From Streptomyces sp. SID8352 (GTDB taxonomy: Bacteria > Actinomycetota > Actinomycetes > Streptomycetales > Streptomycetaceae), in NCBI RefSeq assembly GCF_009862265.1, contig NZ_WWGX01000064.1, positions 20,710 to 84,709 of the forward strand: a stretch of DNA of 64,000 nucleotides, written 5' to 3'. The notes under the pieces were generated by a model. The model was not told the origin of the DNA. It did no database searches and was given only the letters and a program-made list of their open reading frames with translations. Position 1 is the stretch's first letter, and each line of letters opens with the position of its first letter. The translations under genes were made by a program, and so were the position numbers. Positions 43,732 to 52,346 of this stretch are shown piece by piece.

Positions 43732-43898
43732 CCGGCGGAAAGGCCACCGTCCGTCACACCGGGCGGAGGACACGTCCCCGTCCGGCGAGGGCGCGCCGCG
43801 GCCCCTCCACCGGGCGGGCCGGACGGCCCCCGCGCCCCGGCGCGGCGATCGGTTCCGTCCGCGCCGTCCCGCCGCGGCGGGACGCTGTCCGCCGCCCT

Positions 43899-44372
43899 CT
43901 ATCCCCGGTCGCAGCCGACGCCGTCGCCGTCACGGTCCAGGTGGGAGGCGTAGCCCGGCTCGCCGCGGTGGACGGGGGCGGCACCGGCGGCCCGGGCGGC
44001 GGCGCAGTTCCGGTAGTACACGCTGCTCCCGCCGCCGCCGTCATCGCTGTCGTCGCCGTAGCCGCCGGCGGCGGGCCGCTCGGTGACGGTCTCCGTCACC
44101 TCCACCTCGACCTCGACGGTCTTCGTGACGGTGGGCGCGGGCTCCGGCTCGGCGGTGGGGCTCGCCGTGACCGTCGCGGTGGCGGTGGCGGTCACCGTCG
44201 GGGCCGCGGCGGGCTTCGCGTCGTCCCGGGAGCCGGAGTCGGAGTCGGCGCCCGCTCCGACGCCTATGAGGAAGACGAGCCCGAGAGCGGGGAGGACGTA
44301 CCGCTTGCGGGCCCACTTGGGGGCGACGCGCCCCGGGGTGGACGGCGGCACGGGAGCGTATGGATTGGTCAT
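43899..44372 (-). CDS. Membrane-anchored protein with C-terminal excalibur calcium-binding domain
   Basis: 157 residues. A short Pro-rich cytoplasmic start is followed by one hydrophobic span (YVLPALGLVFLIGVGAGA, about residues 25-42). A Thr/Val/Ala- and Glu/Pro-rich spacer likely crosses the wall zone. The excalibur domain YYRNCAAARAAGAAPVHRGE ends DRDGDGVGCD, an EF-hand-like Ca loop with two cysteines. It is probably exposed at the cell surface. Function unknown. Single gene. Confidence 0.85.
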   Translation of the reverse strand: MTNPYAPVPPSTPGRVAPKWARKRYVLPALGLVFLIGVGAGADSDSGSRDDAKPAAAPTVTATATATVTASPTAEPEPAPTVTKTVEVEVEVTETVTERPAAGGYGDDSDDGGGGSSVYYRNCAAARAAGAAPVHRGEPGYASHLDRDGDGVGCDRG

Positions 44373-44674
44373 TGATCCCCCGTCAGATGGATGCGGATCA
44401 GAGGACGTTAGCGCTCACGTGAAGGAAATGTGAAACCGTGACCCGGCGTTCGACCGCCGGTCCGCCCGCGGCCCGTCACCGTGCGGCGGGCACGGCCGGC
44501 GGCGGGGCGCACCGGCGGGGACGGGGGCCGCGACGCGCATGACGTCACGCGTCCGCGGCGCCGAGGTCCGGAACGCGACTCGCACCCACCCGCCCGGCGC
44601 GCCACCCACGGGGGGAGCGGTCGTGCGCGGCGGGGCCGGAGGGCCGACGGCCGCGCCGCGGGCCCCGCGGGTGG
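44373..44674. other. Intergenic region upstream of the excalibur gene and downstream of cstR
   Basis: 302 bases. The first 40 bases (AT-richer) should carry the excalibur promoter. The rest is GC-rich; no gene or clear hairpin seen. Confidence 0.4.
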
Positions 44675-44938
44675 TCACGCCAGGGTGAGGAAGAGCTTCT
44701 CCAGTTCCTCCTGCGACATGGGCGGGGCATCGGAGTCCCCCGTGAGGCACTGCCGCATCCCATTGGCGACGATCTTGAAACCGGCCCGGTCCAGGGCACG
44801 GGAGACGGCGGCCAGCTGCGTCACGACATCCTTGCAGTCGCGGCCCGCCTCGATCATCGCGATCACGGCGGTGAGCTGCCCCTGGGCCCGCCGCAGGCGG
44901 TTCAGGACGGGCTGCGTCGATTCTTCGTCCATGCGCAC
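44675..44938 (-). CDS. cstR: CsoR/CstR-type repressor, probable persulfide sensor
   Basis: 87 residues from the GTG at 44938 (GGAGG five bases upstream); ATG 44932 is the alternative. It is an all-helical DUF156 protein: NRLRRAQGQLTAVIAMIE, then DCKDVVTQLAAVSRAL. Numbered from the ATG, cysteines are at 33 and 62, 29 apart as in CstR (Cys31/Cys60). The copper-ligand His of CsoR, four residues before the second Cys, is Gly here, so copper sensing is unlikely. CstR derepresses when sulfane sulfur links its cysteines. The genes across the operator region (persulfide dioxygenase, rhodaneses, sulfur exporter) support that role. Confidence 0.85.
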   Translation of the reverse strand: MRMDEESTQPVLNRLRRAQGQLTAVIAMIEAGRDCKDVVTQLAAVSRALDRAGFKIVANGMRQCLTGDSDAPPMSQEELEKLFLTLA

Positions 44939-44964
44939 GCGATCCTCCTTCGGTCTCGACAATA

Positions 44965-44980
44965 ATACCCGGAGGGGTAT
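44965..44980. promoter_or_regulatory. CstR/CsoR-type operator 1 (before cstR)
   Basis: ATACCCGGAGGGGTAT, a near-perfect 16-bp palindrome of the ATACCCC-GGGGTAT class. Lies 27 bases upstream of the cstR start, suggesting autoregulation. Confidence 0.75.
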
Positions 44981-45101
44981 TCACCCCCGGCCCCCACCGA
45001 CCGCTCCGGCGGATTCACCGACGGGGTCCGCGGTCGCGGCGGCGAGAGGCACCCCTCCGGGCGCACACCGGCCGACGCACCCCCGCCCCCCCCGGAGCCC
45101 G

Positions 45102-45117
45102 ATACCCCCCAGGGTAT
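45102..45117. promoter_or_regulatory. CstR/CsoR-type operator 2
   Basis: ATACCCCCCAGGGTAT, same class as the other three sites. It sits in the cstR-persulfide dioxygenase intergenic region, directly followed by TTGACA (45118-45123), so it may overlap a -35 box of the forward promoter. Confidence 0.75.
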
Positions 45118-45156
45118 TTGACATCGCGGGCGGCACTCCGTACGGTCGAATCAGCG

Positions 45157-45172
45157 ATACCCCATAGGGTAT
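45157..45172. promoter_or_regulatory. CstR/CsoR-type operator 3
   Basis: ATACCCCATAGGGTAT, within an 18-bp palindrome bounded by G and C. It lies 40 bases after operator 2 (start to centre about 55 bases), four or five helical turns away. Confidence 0.75.
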
Positions 45173-45291
45173 CCATTCCACGGTCCGGCACTCACGGCCG
45201 CCGCCAGTCGATTCCCGGCGGGCCGAGAGCCGTGCGCGACCGCCACCCCCGTGCGTCCACCCCCGCACCGGGCCGCCCCGCGATCTGCTGA

Positions 45292-45307
45292 ATACCCCCA
45301 GGGGTAT
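45292..45307. promoter_or_regulatory. CstR/CsoR-type operator 4 (before persulfide dioxygenase gene)
   Basis: ATACCCCCAGGGGTAT, ending 26 bases before the GTG start of the dioxygenase-rhodanese gene. It is close enough to cover its transcription start. Confidence 0.75.
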
Positions 45308-45333
45308 AGATCCCGTCCTGTTCCGGAGGTTCC

Positions 45334-46722
45334 GTGTTCTTCTCGCAGTACTACCTCGAGTGCCTGTCCCAGGCGTCGTACATGATCGCCGACGAGACCA
45401 CCGGCCAGGCCGTGATCGTGGACCCGCGCCGGGACGTCTCGGAGTACCTGAACGATGCCGAGGCCCACGGCTTCACCGTGGTGGGCGTCATCAACACGCA
45501 CTTCCACGCGGACTTCGTCGCCGGTCACCTGGAGGTGGCCGACCGCACCGGCGCGTGGATCGGCTACGGACGCCGGGCCGAGACCGAGTACGCGATCCGC
45601 AAGCTCGCCGAGGGCGACGTCATCGGCCTCGGCGACGTGACGCTGAAGATCATGGAGACGCCGGGCCACACGCCGGAATCGATCAGTGTCCTGGTGTACG
45701 AGCGCGCCGACGACGCCGTCCCGTACGGCGTGCTGACCGGTGACGCGCTGTTCATCGGCGATGTCGGCCGCCCGGACCTGCTGGCCTCGGTCGGGGTCAC
45801 CGCCGACGAGCTGGGCGCGATGCTGCACGACAGCGTGCAGAACAAGCTGATGGGGCTGGCCGACGACGTACGGGTCTTCCCCGCCCACGGCGCCGGCTCG
45901 TCCTGCGGCAAGAACCTGTCGACCGAGCGGCAGTCGACGATCGGCGAGCAGCGCGCGACCAACTACGCGTGTGCGCCGATGAGTCAGCGGGACTTCGTCG
46001 CCCTCGTGACTGCCGGGCAGTCGGCGGCCCCCGGCTACTTCGCCTATGACGCGGACCTCAACCGCAGGGAGCGGGAGCTGTTCGACCCGGCGAGCGCGTC
46101 GCGGGCGCTGGACGTGGCGGACTTCCTGGCCCGGCGCGCGGCGGGCGCGGTGGTGGTCGACGCACGTGATCCGCAGGAGTTCGCCGCCGGTCATGCGCGC
46201 GGCGCGGTCAACGTGCCCGCGGACGGCCGCTTCGCCGAGCAGGCCGGCACCGTGCTGCCGTCCGGTGCGGAGCTGCTGGTCGTGGCGCCGGAGAACCGGG
46301 AGGAGGAGATCGTCACCCGGCTCGCCCGGATCGGCTTCGACCGGGTCGCCGGATACCTGGCCGCACCCGACGAGGCGCTCGCCGCGATGGCCGACGAGGT
46401 CTCCCCGGCCAGCCGTCTGACCGCCGTCCAGCTCCGCGCCGAGCTGGACGGACCGAACCCGCCGGTCGTCGTCGACGTCCGCAACTGCGGCGAGCGCGGC
46501 GAGAACGGGTTCATCGAGGGTGCCCTGCACATCGCCCTGGGTGAGCTGCCGCGCCGCCTCGACGAGATCCCGCGCGACAAGCCGCTGGTCCTGCACTGCG
46601 CGGGCGGTCACCGCTCCTCGATCGCCGCGAGCCTGCTGCGCCACCACGGCTTCGACGACGTCTCCGACGTGCTCGGCGGCTGGTCCGCCTGGGCCCTGGC
46701 GAACACACCCGCCGCCACCTGA
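45334..46722 (+). CDS. Persulfide dioxygenase-rhodanese fusion (CstB-like)
   Basis: 462 residues. The N-terminal MBL domain (about 1-235) has THFHADFVAGH (metal ligands from His56), ETPGHTPESISVLV and TGDALFIGDVGRPDL, as in ETHE1/CstB persulfide dioxygenases. Two rhodanese-like domains follow (about 255-350 and 360-460). The first lacks the active Cys (LLVVAPENREEE); the second has it (LVLHCAGGHRSS). It oxidises glutathione- or low-molecular-weight persulfides to sulfite, with sulfur transfer by the rhodanese part. The GTG start has CCGGAGG upstream. Probably repressed by CstR through operators 2-4. Confidence 0.9.
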   Translation: MFFSQYYLECLSQASYMIADETTGQAVIVDPRRDVSEYLNDAEAHGFTVVGVINTHFHADFVAGHLEVADRTGAWIGYGRRAETEYAIRKLAEGDVIGLGDVTLKIMETPGHTPESISVLVYERADDAVPYGVLTGDALFIGDVGRPDLLASVGVTADELGAMLHDSVQNKLMGLADDVRVFPAHGAGSSCGKNLSTERQSTIGEQRATNYACAPMSQRDFVALVTAGQSAAPGYFAYDADLNRRERELFDPASASRALDVADFLARRAAGAVVVDARDPQEFAAGHARGAVNVPADGRFAEQAGTVLPSGAELLVVAPENREEEIVTRLARIGFDRVAGYLAAPDEALAAMADEVSPASRLTAVQLRAELDGPNPPVVVDVRNCGERGENGFIEGALHIALGELPRRLDEIPRDKPLVLHCAGGHRSSIAASLLRHHGFDDVSDVLGGWSAWALANTPAAT

Positions 46723-46857
46723 CCCCGACGCCTTCCCACTCCGACCGCCGGCGTCCCGCACGGGGCCTCCTCGTTCCCGGCGCTCCCCTGCGGGCCCGCC
46801 CGCTCCCCCACGTCCCGTCCCGTTCCCGTTCCCCTTCCCCTTCACGGAGTAGTCCTC

Positions 46858-47463
46858 ATGACCACCGACGCTTCCCGCACCCCCGTCTTCACGCCCGCCG
46901 CCCTTCAGCACCTGATCGAGACCGGCGACGGCCCCCGTCTGATCGACGTGCGGACGTCCGGCGAGTTCGAGACCGGTCACATCCCCGGCGCCCACAACGT
47001 GCCCCTGGACACCCTGCGCGAGCACCGCGCGGAGCTGCGCGGGCACCTGGACGAGGACGTGGTGCTGGTCTGCCGCGCCGGGTCCCGCGCGGCGCAGGCC
47101 GAGGAGGCGCTCGCCGAGGCGGGCCTGCCGAACCTGCGGGTCCTCGACGGCGGCATGATGGCCTGGGAGGCCTCCGGCGCCCCGGTCGACCGCGGCCGAC
47201 AGAGCTGGGCGCTGGAGCGTCAGGTCCGGCTCGTCGCCGGCTCGATCGTGCTCGTCAGCGGCGTCGTGGGGTTCTTCGTCCCCGGCGTGCACCTGATCGG
47301 CACCGCGATCGGCGCCGGGCTGACCTTCGCCGCGCTCAGCGACACCTGCGCCCTGGGCATGATGCTGTCCAAGCTGCCGTACAACCGGGGTCCGCGCACC
47401 GATGTCGGCACCGTCGTCGCCTCTCTGAGGAGCGGTTCCCGGGCATCGAAGAGCGGGGCCTGA
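46858..47463 (+). CDS. Rhodanese with C-terminal membrane domain (DUF2892)
   Basis: 201 residues. The rhodanese domain (about 10-110) has its active Cys in VLVCRAGSRAAQAEEAL. Two hydrophobic helices (LVAGSIVLVSGVVGFFVPGV, then LIGTAIGAGLTFAALSDTCA) form the DUF2892 part, which anchors sulfurtransferases in the membrane and may move sulfur species. The ATG follows a TTCACGGAG-type site. It belongs to the CstR-controlled sulfur module. Confidence 0.88.
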   Translation: MTTDASRTPVFTPAALQHLIETGDGPRLIDVRTSGEFETGHIPGAHNVPLDTLREHRAELRGHLDEDVVLVCRAGSRAAQAEEALAEAGLPNLRVLDGGMMAWEASGAPVDRGRQSWALERQVRLVAGSIVLVSGVVGFFVPGVHLIGTAIGAGLTFAALSDTCALGMMLSKLPYNRGPRTDVGTVVASLRSGSRASKSGA

Positions 47464-47936
47464 GCGTTCCCCACCCGCCCCGGCCGACGGTCCCGCGCCG
47501 AGCACCGCCCGGGGATCCCGCTCGCCGGCCATGACCCCCTTCCCCGGTCCCGTCGGTCCCCCTGCCGGCCGGGGGCCGGACCCGGCGGGCGACAGCGGGC
47601 GCGGGGGTCGGGCCGACGGCGGGACCTGCCGCATGGACGCCGAGCGGGCCGACGGGCGCACCCGCCGCTCGCACGCCGAGCGGACCGCCGAGAGGTCCCG
47701 GCAGTCGTTGTGGGCAGGCGCCGCGGGAACACCCCACCGCCCCTCCTGCACGCCGCCGCCGGTGAGGCGGTCGCCGCCGTCCGGCGGCTCCGCCCCGCCA
47801 CCGCCGCCGGGACGGCCCGACGTCACCGGCCGAGCGGGCGGCCGGTACCGCGTCCGGCCCCGAACAAGCGGTGGCCGCCCCGGCTCCCGCACGAAGCACC
47901 CGCACCACCGCACCACCGCACGAAAGAGGTCCCGTG
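47464..47936. other. Gene-free interval inside the sulfur module
   Basis: 473 GC-rich bases; the frames give Arg/Pro-rich translations only. A possible promoter for the next rhodanese gene should be here. No palindrome of the ATACCC class is seen, so the downstream pair may not be under direct CstR control. Confidence 0.45.
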
Positions 47937-48302
47937 ATGTTCCCGTTCTCCCGAGACAAGAAGCGCGTCACCGTCGAGGAGGCCCGTCGCCGCACCCGGG
48001 GCACCGACGCCCCGGACGTCCTGCTGGACGTTCGTGAGCGGGGCGAGTGGGCCGCCGGGCGGGCGCCCGGCGCGGTGCACGCACCGCTGTCCGCCCTGGT
48101 CGCGGGCGCGGCACTGCCGAAGGCTGCCCTGGGGCGGCCGCTGACGGTGATATGCCGCAGCGGGAACCGCTCGCGGAGGGCCGCCGAGCTGCTCCGGGCG
48201 CGCGGCGCGGAGGCGGTGGACGTCAGGGGCGGCATGGAGCAGTGGGCCGCCGCCGGATACCCGGTGGTCGGCGGAAGCGGCGACGAGGGCTCGCCGGCAT
48301 GA
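47937..48302 (+). CDS. Single-domain rhodanese sulfurtransferase
   Basis: 121 residues, one rhodanese domain. The active-site loop is VICRSGNRSRRAAELL. The N-terminus FSRDKKRVTVEEARRR and DVLLDVRERGEWAAGRAPGA are typical. It transfers sulfane sulfur between thiols. The ATG has AGAGG seven bases upstream. It is coupled (ATGA) to the exporter gene that follows. Confidence 0.88.
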   Translation: MFPFSRDKKRVTVEEARRRTRGTDAPDVLLDVRERGEWAAGRAPGAVHAPLSALVAGAALPKAALGRPLTVICRSGNRSRRAAELLRARGAEAVDVRGGMEQWAAAGYPVVGGSGDEGSPA

Positions 48303-49042
48303 CCGCCCTGGTCCTCGCTCTGGTGGCCGGGGCCGTCGTCGGCCTGGCGCTCGGCGGCCTCGGCGGTGGCGGCAGCGTCCTGGCGGTCCCCGCCCTGACC
48401 TATCTGATCGGCATGGAGCCCGCCGAGGCGATCACCACCAGCCTGATCATCGTCACCCTGACGTCCGTCACCGCGCTCGCCGGGCACGCCCGGGACGGCA
48501 ACGTGGCCTGGCGGACCGGGCTGCTGTTCGCGGCGGCGGGCATCGTCCCCGCCATGCTCGCCGGTACCGCCGCCGGTCGTCTGCCCCAGGCGGGGCTGAC
48601 CCTCGCCTTCGCCGCCGTCGCGGGACTCGCCGCGCTGCGCATGCTGCGTCCCACTTCCACCACGGCCGGGGGCGAGGTGCGCCCCGTCGAGGCCGGCGCC
48701 GCCGGTGCCGGGCTCGGCGCCGTGACCGGGCTGCTGGGTGTGGGCGGCGGATTCCTCGCCGTGCCCGCCCTGACCCGGGTGCTCAGCCTTCCGATGCGCC
48801 GGGCCGTCGGCACCAGCCTGCTGGTCATCACCGTCAACTCCCTCGCCGCGCTCGGCGCGCGGGCCGGTACCGGGGTCCATCTGGACTGGGCCGTCATCGC
48901 GCCCTTCACCGCCGCCGCGATCCTCGGTGCCTGGGACGGCAGACGCCATGCGCGCCGGCTCAGCGGCAACACGCTGCAGCGCGTCTTCGCCTACGCGCTG
49001 CTCGCGGTCGCGGCCTTCATGCTCGCCGACGCGTTCGTCTGA
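48299..49042 (+). CDS. TauE/SafE-family sulfite/sulfur-anion exporter
   Basis: 247 residues with seven to eight hydrophobic spans. The duplicated glycine motif of the family is seen in GLALGGLGGGGSVLAVPAL near the start and AVTGLLGVGGGFLAVPAL in the second half. It probably exports sulfite or a related anion produced by persulfide oxidation. It overlaps the rhodanese gene by 4 bases and closes the sulfur module. Confidence 0.88.
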   Translation: MTALVLALVAGAVVGLALGGLGGGGSVLAVPALTYLIGMEPAEAITTSLIIVTLTSVTALAGHARDGNVAWRTGLLFAAAGIVPAMLAGTAAGRLPQAGLTLAFAAVAGLAALRMLRPTSTTAGGEVRPVEAGAAGAGLGAVTGLLGVGGGFLAVPALTRVLSLPMRRAVGTSLLVITVNSLAALGARAGTGVHLDWAVIAPFTAAAILGAWDGRRHARRLSGNTLQRVFAYALLAVAAFMLADAFV

Positions 49043-49184
49043 TCCCCTCCAGCCGCTTCCGTCCCGCCTGCCGTCCCACCCGGTGCCGGTCCCGGGTCGT
49101 CCGCGTTCCCGAGCCGTGCCACCGCGCGGGCCCTCGCCACCGGGCCGGGTGGGGCACCATGGCGCGGGCGCGCCCCGCGATGGC

Positions 49185-49345
49185 AGGATGGCCGGCGACA
49201 AGGGCGACGGCGGAACGAGGAAGCCGGTGTGAATCCGGCGCGGTCCCGCCACTGTGATCGGCGAGCGGATCCTGACAGTGCCACGGCCCCAACGGGCTGG
49301 AAGGCCGGGACGAGCATCGACCCGAGAGCCAGGAGACTCACGCGG
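49185..49345 (+). ncRNA. Cobalamin riboswitch
   Basis: Conserved elements of the adenosylcobalamin riboswitch are present in order: GGAACGAGG and AAGCCGGTGTGAATCCGG (about 49212-49238), CGGTCCCGCCACTGTGA (the B12 box core GCCACTG at 49249-49255) and AGCCAGGAGACT near 49327-49338. Boundaries are approximate. It lies in the leader of the ferredoxin gene at 49401, so B12 should repress the two [2Fe-2S] protein genes that follow. Confidence 0.92.
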
Positions 49346-49400
49346 TCGCCCCCTCGACGAACCCCGGGGCGGATCTCCCCGGAGAGAGGAACGGCACCGC

Positions 49401-49805
49401 ATGCCAGCGACGCCGACCGGACGAACCACTGACGGCATCCCCACCGGAACGGCGAACGGCCCCGTGCCGTGCCGTGTCGTCGTGTGCCGCGACTGCTGCT
49501 GCGGCAGTCCCAAGGTGACCGGCGTCGACCACGCCGCCCAGACGGCGCGGCTGCGCGCCCAGGTGCCGGTGCGGGTGTCCGCCTGCCTGGACGTCTGCGA
49601 CCAGGCCAACGTCGTCGTCGTGCTGCCCTCCGCCGCGGGCCGCGCCGCCGGTGCCCGGCCCGTCTGGCTGGGCCTGGTCAACGACCGGGACGCGACCGAG
49701 GACATCGCCGCCTGGGCACGCGCCGGCGGACCGGGCGTCGCGCCCCTGCCGGACATCCTCGACCTCTACGCCATCACGCCGCCGCGACGGCGTACGGCCT
49801 CCTGA
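49401..49805 (+). CDS. Thioredoxin-like [2Fe-2S] ferredoxin, B12-riboswitch controlled
   Basis: 134 residues. The iron-sulfur ligands are in VVVCRDCCCGSPKVTG and ACLDVCDQANVVVVLP, the pattern of thioredoxin-fold [2Fe-2S] ferredoxins. The preceding 25 residues are polar and probably disordered. Located 56 bases past the riboswitch, it likely donates electrons for corrinoid metabolism, such as reduction of cobalt during uptake or adenosylation. That role is inference from the riboswitch and from cobF nearby. Confidence 0.85.
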   Translation: MPATPTGRTTDGIPTGTANGPVPCRVVVCRDCCCGSPKVTGVDHAAQTARLRAQVPVRVSACLDVCDQANVVVVLPSAAGRAAGARPVWLGLVNDRDATEDIAAWARAGGPGVAPLPDILDLYAITPPRRRTAS

Positions 49806-49840
49806 CCGTGCGGACGGAGAACCGGGGAGGAGGCACAGAC

Positions 49841-50551
49841 GTGCACCGGGCCCGCGCCTCGGCCGCGTCCGTCACCGCCGCGCTGCGGGACGTGGCGGGT
49901 CTCGGCGGCTTCTTCGCCCTGCGGACGGGCGGCCGGGACCACGGCTGGCACCCGGTCGCCCGTTCCTACGCGGAGGGCTTCTCCGACCTCGCCGAAGCCG
50001 TCGCCCGCCGCCACCGCACCGGGGAGCCGCGCGTCGACGTCTCCATAGCCCAGCTCGGCCACGCCGCACGCCTCTGGTCACCGGCTCTGGCCTGCGTCGT
50101 CCTGCACGGGATCGTGCTCGACCTCGACGGGCTGCAACGGGCCGACGACGGGCCGGCCCTCCGGCTGCCCAGACCGGCCGGCCTGCACGTCGACCGGCTC
50201 GACGACGGCCCCGCCCACGCGCTGTACCAGCAGGTGACACGCCATCTGTCGGCACTGGCCGACGGCCTGCGCGTCAAGGTCGCCCCGCGGCTGCTGGACG
50301 GCAACTCGGCGTCGGCCCTCGCCGGAGCGGCCCAGGCCCTGCTGGGACACCGCCCCGCCGCGCGCGGCCCGCTCACCGACCTCACGACCACGCTGCTGGA
50401 CACGGGGCGTCTGGCGGGCACCGGTACGCTCACCGGCCCCGACCTCACGTTCCGCCGCCTGAGCTGCTGTCTCTACTACCGCGCGCCGGACGGCTCGAAG
50501 TGCGGCGACTGCGGACTCGCCGACCGCGCGCGGGGGCGGGCGCCGCGATGA
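49841..50551 (+). CDS. FhuF-like [2Fe-2S] ferric reductase
   Basis: 236 residues from the GTG at 49841, which has GGGAGGAGG eight bases upstream; an in-frame GTG at 49808 is weaker. The C-terminal motif SCCLYYRAPDGSKCGDC holds the four cysteines (CC...C..C) that bind the [2Fe-2S] cluster in FhuF. FhuF-type proteins reduce ferric siderophores in the cytoplasm. Here control by a cobalamin riboswitch suggests a different oxidised metal centre, such as Co(III)/Co(II) corrinoid. It follows the ferredoxin gene by 35 bases. Confidence 0.82.
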   Translation: MHRARASAASVTAALRDVAGLGGFFALRTGGRDHGWHPVARSYAEGFSDLAEAVARRHRTGEPRVDVSIAQLGHAARLWSPALACVVLHGIVLDLDGLQRADDGPALRLPRPAGLHVDRLDDGPAHALYQQVTRHLSALADGLRVKVAPRLLDGNSASALAGAAQALLGHRPAARGPLTDLTTTLLDTGRLAGTGTLTGPDLTFRRLSCCLYYRAPDGSKCGDCGLADRARGRAPR

Positions 50552-50732
50552 GGCACGCCGGAGCGGGCCGGACAGCGGTCCGCCCGGCCGCCCGGCGCAG
50601 CTCCGCCGGGAACGGTCGCCCTGACCCGTCGGCCCAGGGCCAGGACGCCCGTTCCCGGCCGGTGCCCGGGAATGGCCGAGGGCCGGTCCCGGATGACTCC
50701 GGAACCGGCCCTCGGCCTGCGACTGTCTCCAG

Positions 50733-50806
<74 letters not shown>

Positions 50807-50903
50807 GTGGTGGTTCCGCGCGGTGGGCGCGCGGTCACGCGGAGCACTGTACCCCAATCACCCGGTCATCCCGAAGCCGACGGAAGCGCGGGACAATCGG
50901 GGT

Positions 50904-51461
50904 ATGGACAGTCCGAGCGATCTTCCGAGGGACGCCGGCGGCGTCCCGCCCCGCCCCGTGGCCGCGCGGGAGCGTGACGCGCGGGACCGCGACGCGCTGG
51001 GGCGGGCCCGCAACGCCCGGCCGCGTGACGGGCTCGGGCGGCCCCTGCCGTACGGCGCGCCCGGGGTGGAGCGGCAGCCCGAGGGGGTGGTGCGCACGCC
51101 CGACGAGACCGTCGGTGAGGCGCAGCGGCTGCTGGACGACGGCCGGCCCTTCCACGCGCACGAGGTGTTCGAGGACGCCTGGAAGTCGGGTCCCGCCGGG
51201 GAGCGGGAGCTGTGGCGGGGCATGGCCCAGCTCGCCGTGGGGCTGACGCACGCGGCGCGCGGCAACGCCGTCGGCGGCGCCAGGCTGCTGCGGCGCGGCG
51301 CCACCGCGGTGACCCGGTGGACGGCGTCAGACACCGGGCGGGAGCGGCCGTACGGTCTTGATGTCGCCGGACTCACCTACTGGGCAAGGGAGTTGGCCGA
51401 GGAGGTGGACGAGGGCGCGACGGTGGACGCGGGCGCGCGGGCGCCCCGGCTGCGCGGCTGA
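50904..51461 (+). CDS. DUF309-domain protein
   Basis: 185 residues. The first 60 residues are Arg/Asp-rich and low-complexity. The DUF309 core reads AQRLLDDGRPFHAHEVFEDAWK and GERELWRGMAQLAVGLTHAARG, the H-x-H-E-V-x-E-x-x-W motif of this all-helical family. Function is unknown in the family. Single gene after the tRNA. Confidence 0.85.
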   Translation: MDSPSDLPRDAGGVPPRPVAARERDARDRDALGRARNARPRDGLGRPLPYGAPGVERQPEGVVRTPDETVGEAQRLLDDGRPFHAHEVFEDAWKSGPAGERELWRGMAQLAVGLTHAARGNAVGGARLLRRGATAVTRWTASDTGRERPYGLDVAGLTYWARELAEEVDEGATVDAGARAPRLRG

Positions 51462-51572
51462 GCGCACGGGGGCCTCCCGGCGCGGGGGACGGCACCCGGC
51501 GGCCGGGCTCCTCACCCGCCGTGGGCGCCCCCCGGTACCGACGGTGTCCGCGGGGTACGGCAGACTCGGGGC

Positions 51573-52346
51573 GTGCGGAAGATTCATGTCATCGGTATCG
51601 GCGCGGGCGACCCGGATCAACTGACCCTCCAGGCGGTCAGGGCGATGCGGGACACGGATGTGTTCTTCGTCCTGGACAAGGGCGAGGTGAAGGCCGACCT
51701 GACCCGGTTGCGCCGGGACATGCTGGAGACCCATCTGCCGGAGGGGTCGTACCGGGTCGTGGAGGCCCGGGATCCCGACCGGGACCGCACGGCGGGCGGC
51801 AGCGCCTACGTCGCGGCCGTCGACGACTGGCGCGGCGCCCGGTCCGAGATCTGCGAGCGGCTGATCGCCGACGAGCTGGCCGAGGACGGCACCGGAGCCT
51901 TCCTGGTGTGGGGCGATCCCACCCTGTACGACAGCACACTGGCCGTTCTGGACGGGATCCTGGAGCGCGGCGAGGTCGCGTTCACCTACGAGGTCGTACC
52001 CGGCGTCAGCAGTGTCTCCTCGCTGGTGGCCCGGCACCGCACGGGGCTCAACCGGGTGGGACGCCCGGTGCAGATCACCACCGGGCGACGGCTCGCGGAG
52101 GGGCTTCCCGAGGGGGTGGACGACGTGGTGGTGATGCTCGACGCCCACCAGACCTTCCGCCGGTACGCGGACCAGGACATCGACATCTACTGGGGCGCCT
52201 ACCTGGGCACCCCGGACGAGATCCTGGAGTCCGGTCCGATCGCCGAGGCCGGACCGCGCATCGAGCGCCTTCGCGCGGAGGCCCGGGAGCGCAAGGGCTG
52301 GATCATGGACACCTATCTGCTGCGGCGCCGTCCCGACGACGCCTAG
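51573..52346 (+). CDS. cobF: Precorrin-6A synthase (deacetylating)
   Basis: 257 residues of the tetrapyrrole methylase family. The N-terminal IHVIGIGAGDPDQLTLQAVRAM is the SAM-binding GxGxGxx loop. LVWGDPTLYDSTLAVLDGIL and VVPGVSSVSSLVARH follow. CobF methylates precorrin-5 at C1 with loss of acetate in the aerobic cobalamin route. It stands apart from other cob genes here, near the B12-controlled iron-sulfur genes. The start is GTG. Confidence 0.92.
   Translation: MRKIHVIGIGAGDPDQLTLQAVRAMRDTDVFFVLDKGEVKADLTRLRRDMLETHLPEGSYRVVEARDPDRDRTAGGSAYVAAVDDWRGARSEICERLIADELAEDGTGAFLVWGDPTLYDSTLAVLDGILERGEVAFTYEVVPGVSSVSSLVARHRTGLNRVGRPVQITTGRRLAEGLPEGVDDVVVMLDAHQTFRRYADQDIDIYWGAYLGTPDEILESGPIAEAGPRIERLRAEARERKGWIMDTYLLRRRPDDA

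Noticed and set aside
44675..44938. Copper sensor CsoR
   Set aside because: The copper-ligand His is replaced by Gly and the neighbours are sulfur-handling genes, so CstR-type persulfide sensing fits better.
45151..47916. 921-codon reverse open frame across the sulfur genes
   Set aside because: Opposite strand of the dioxygenase and rhodanese genes; no domain, and it would cover the CstR operators.
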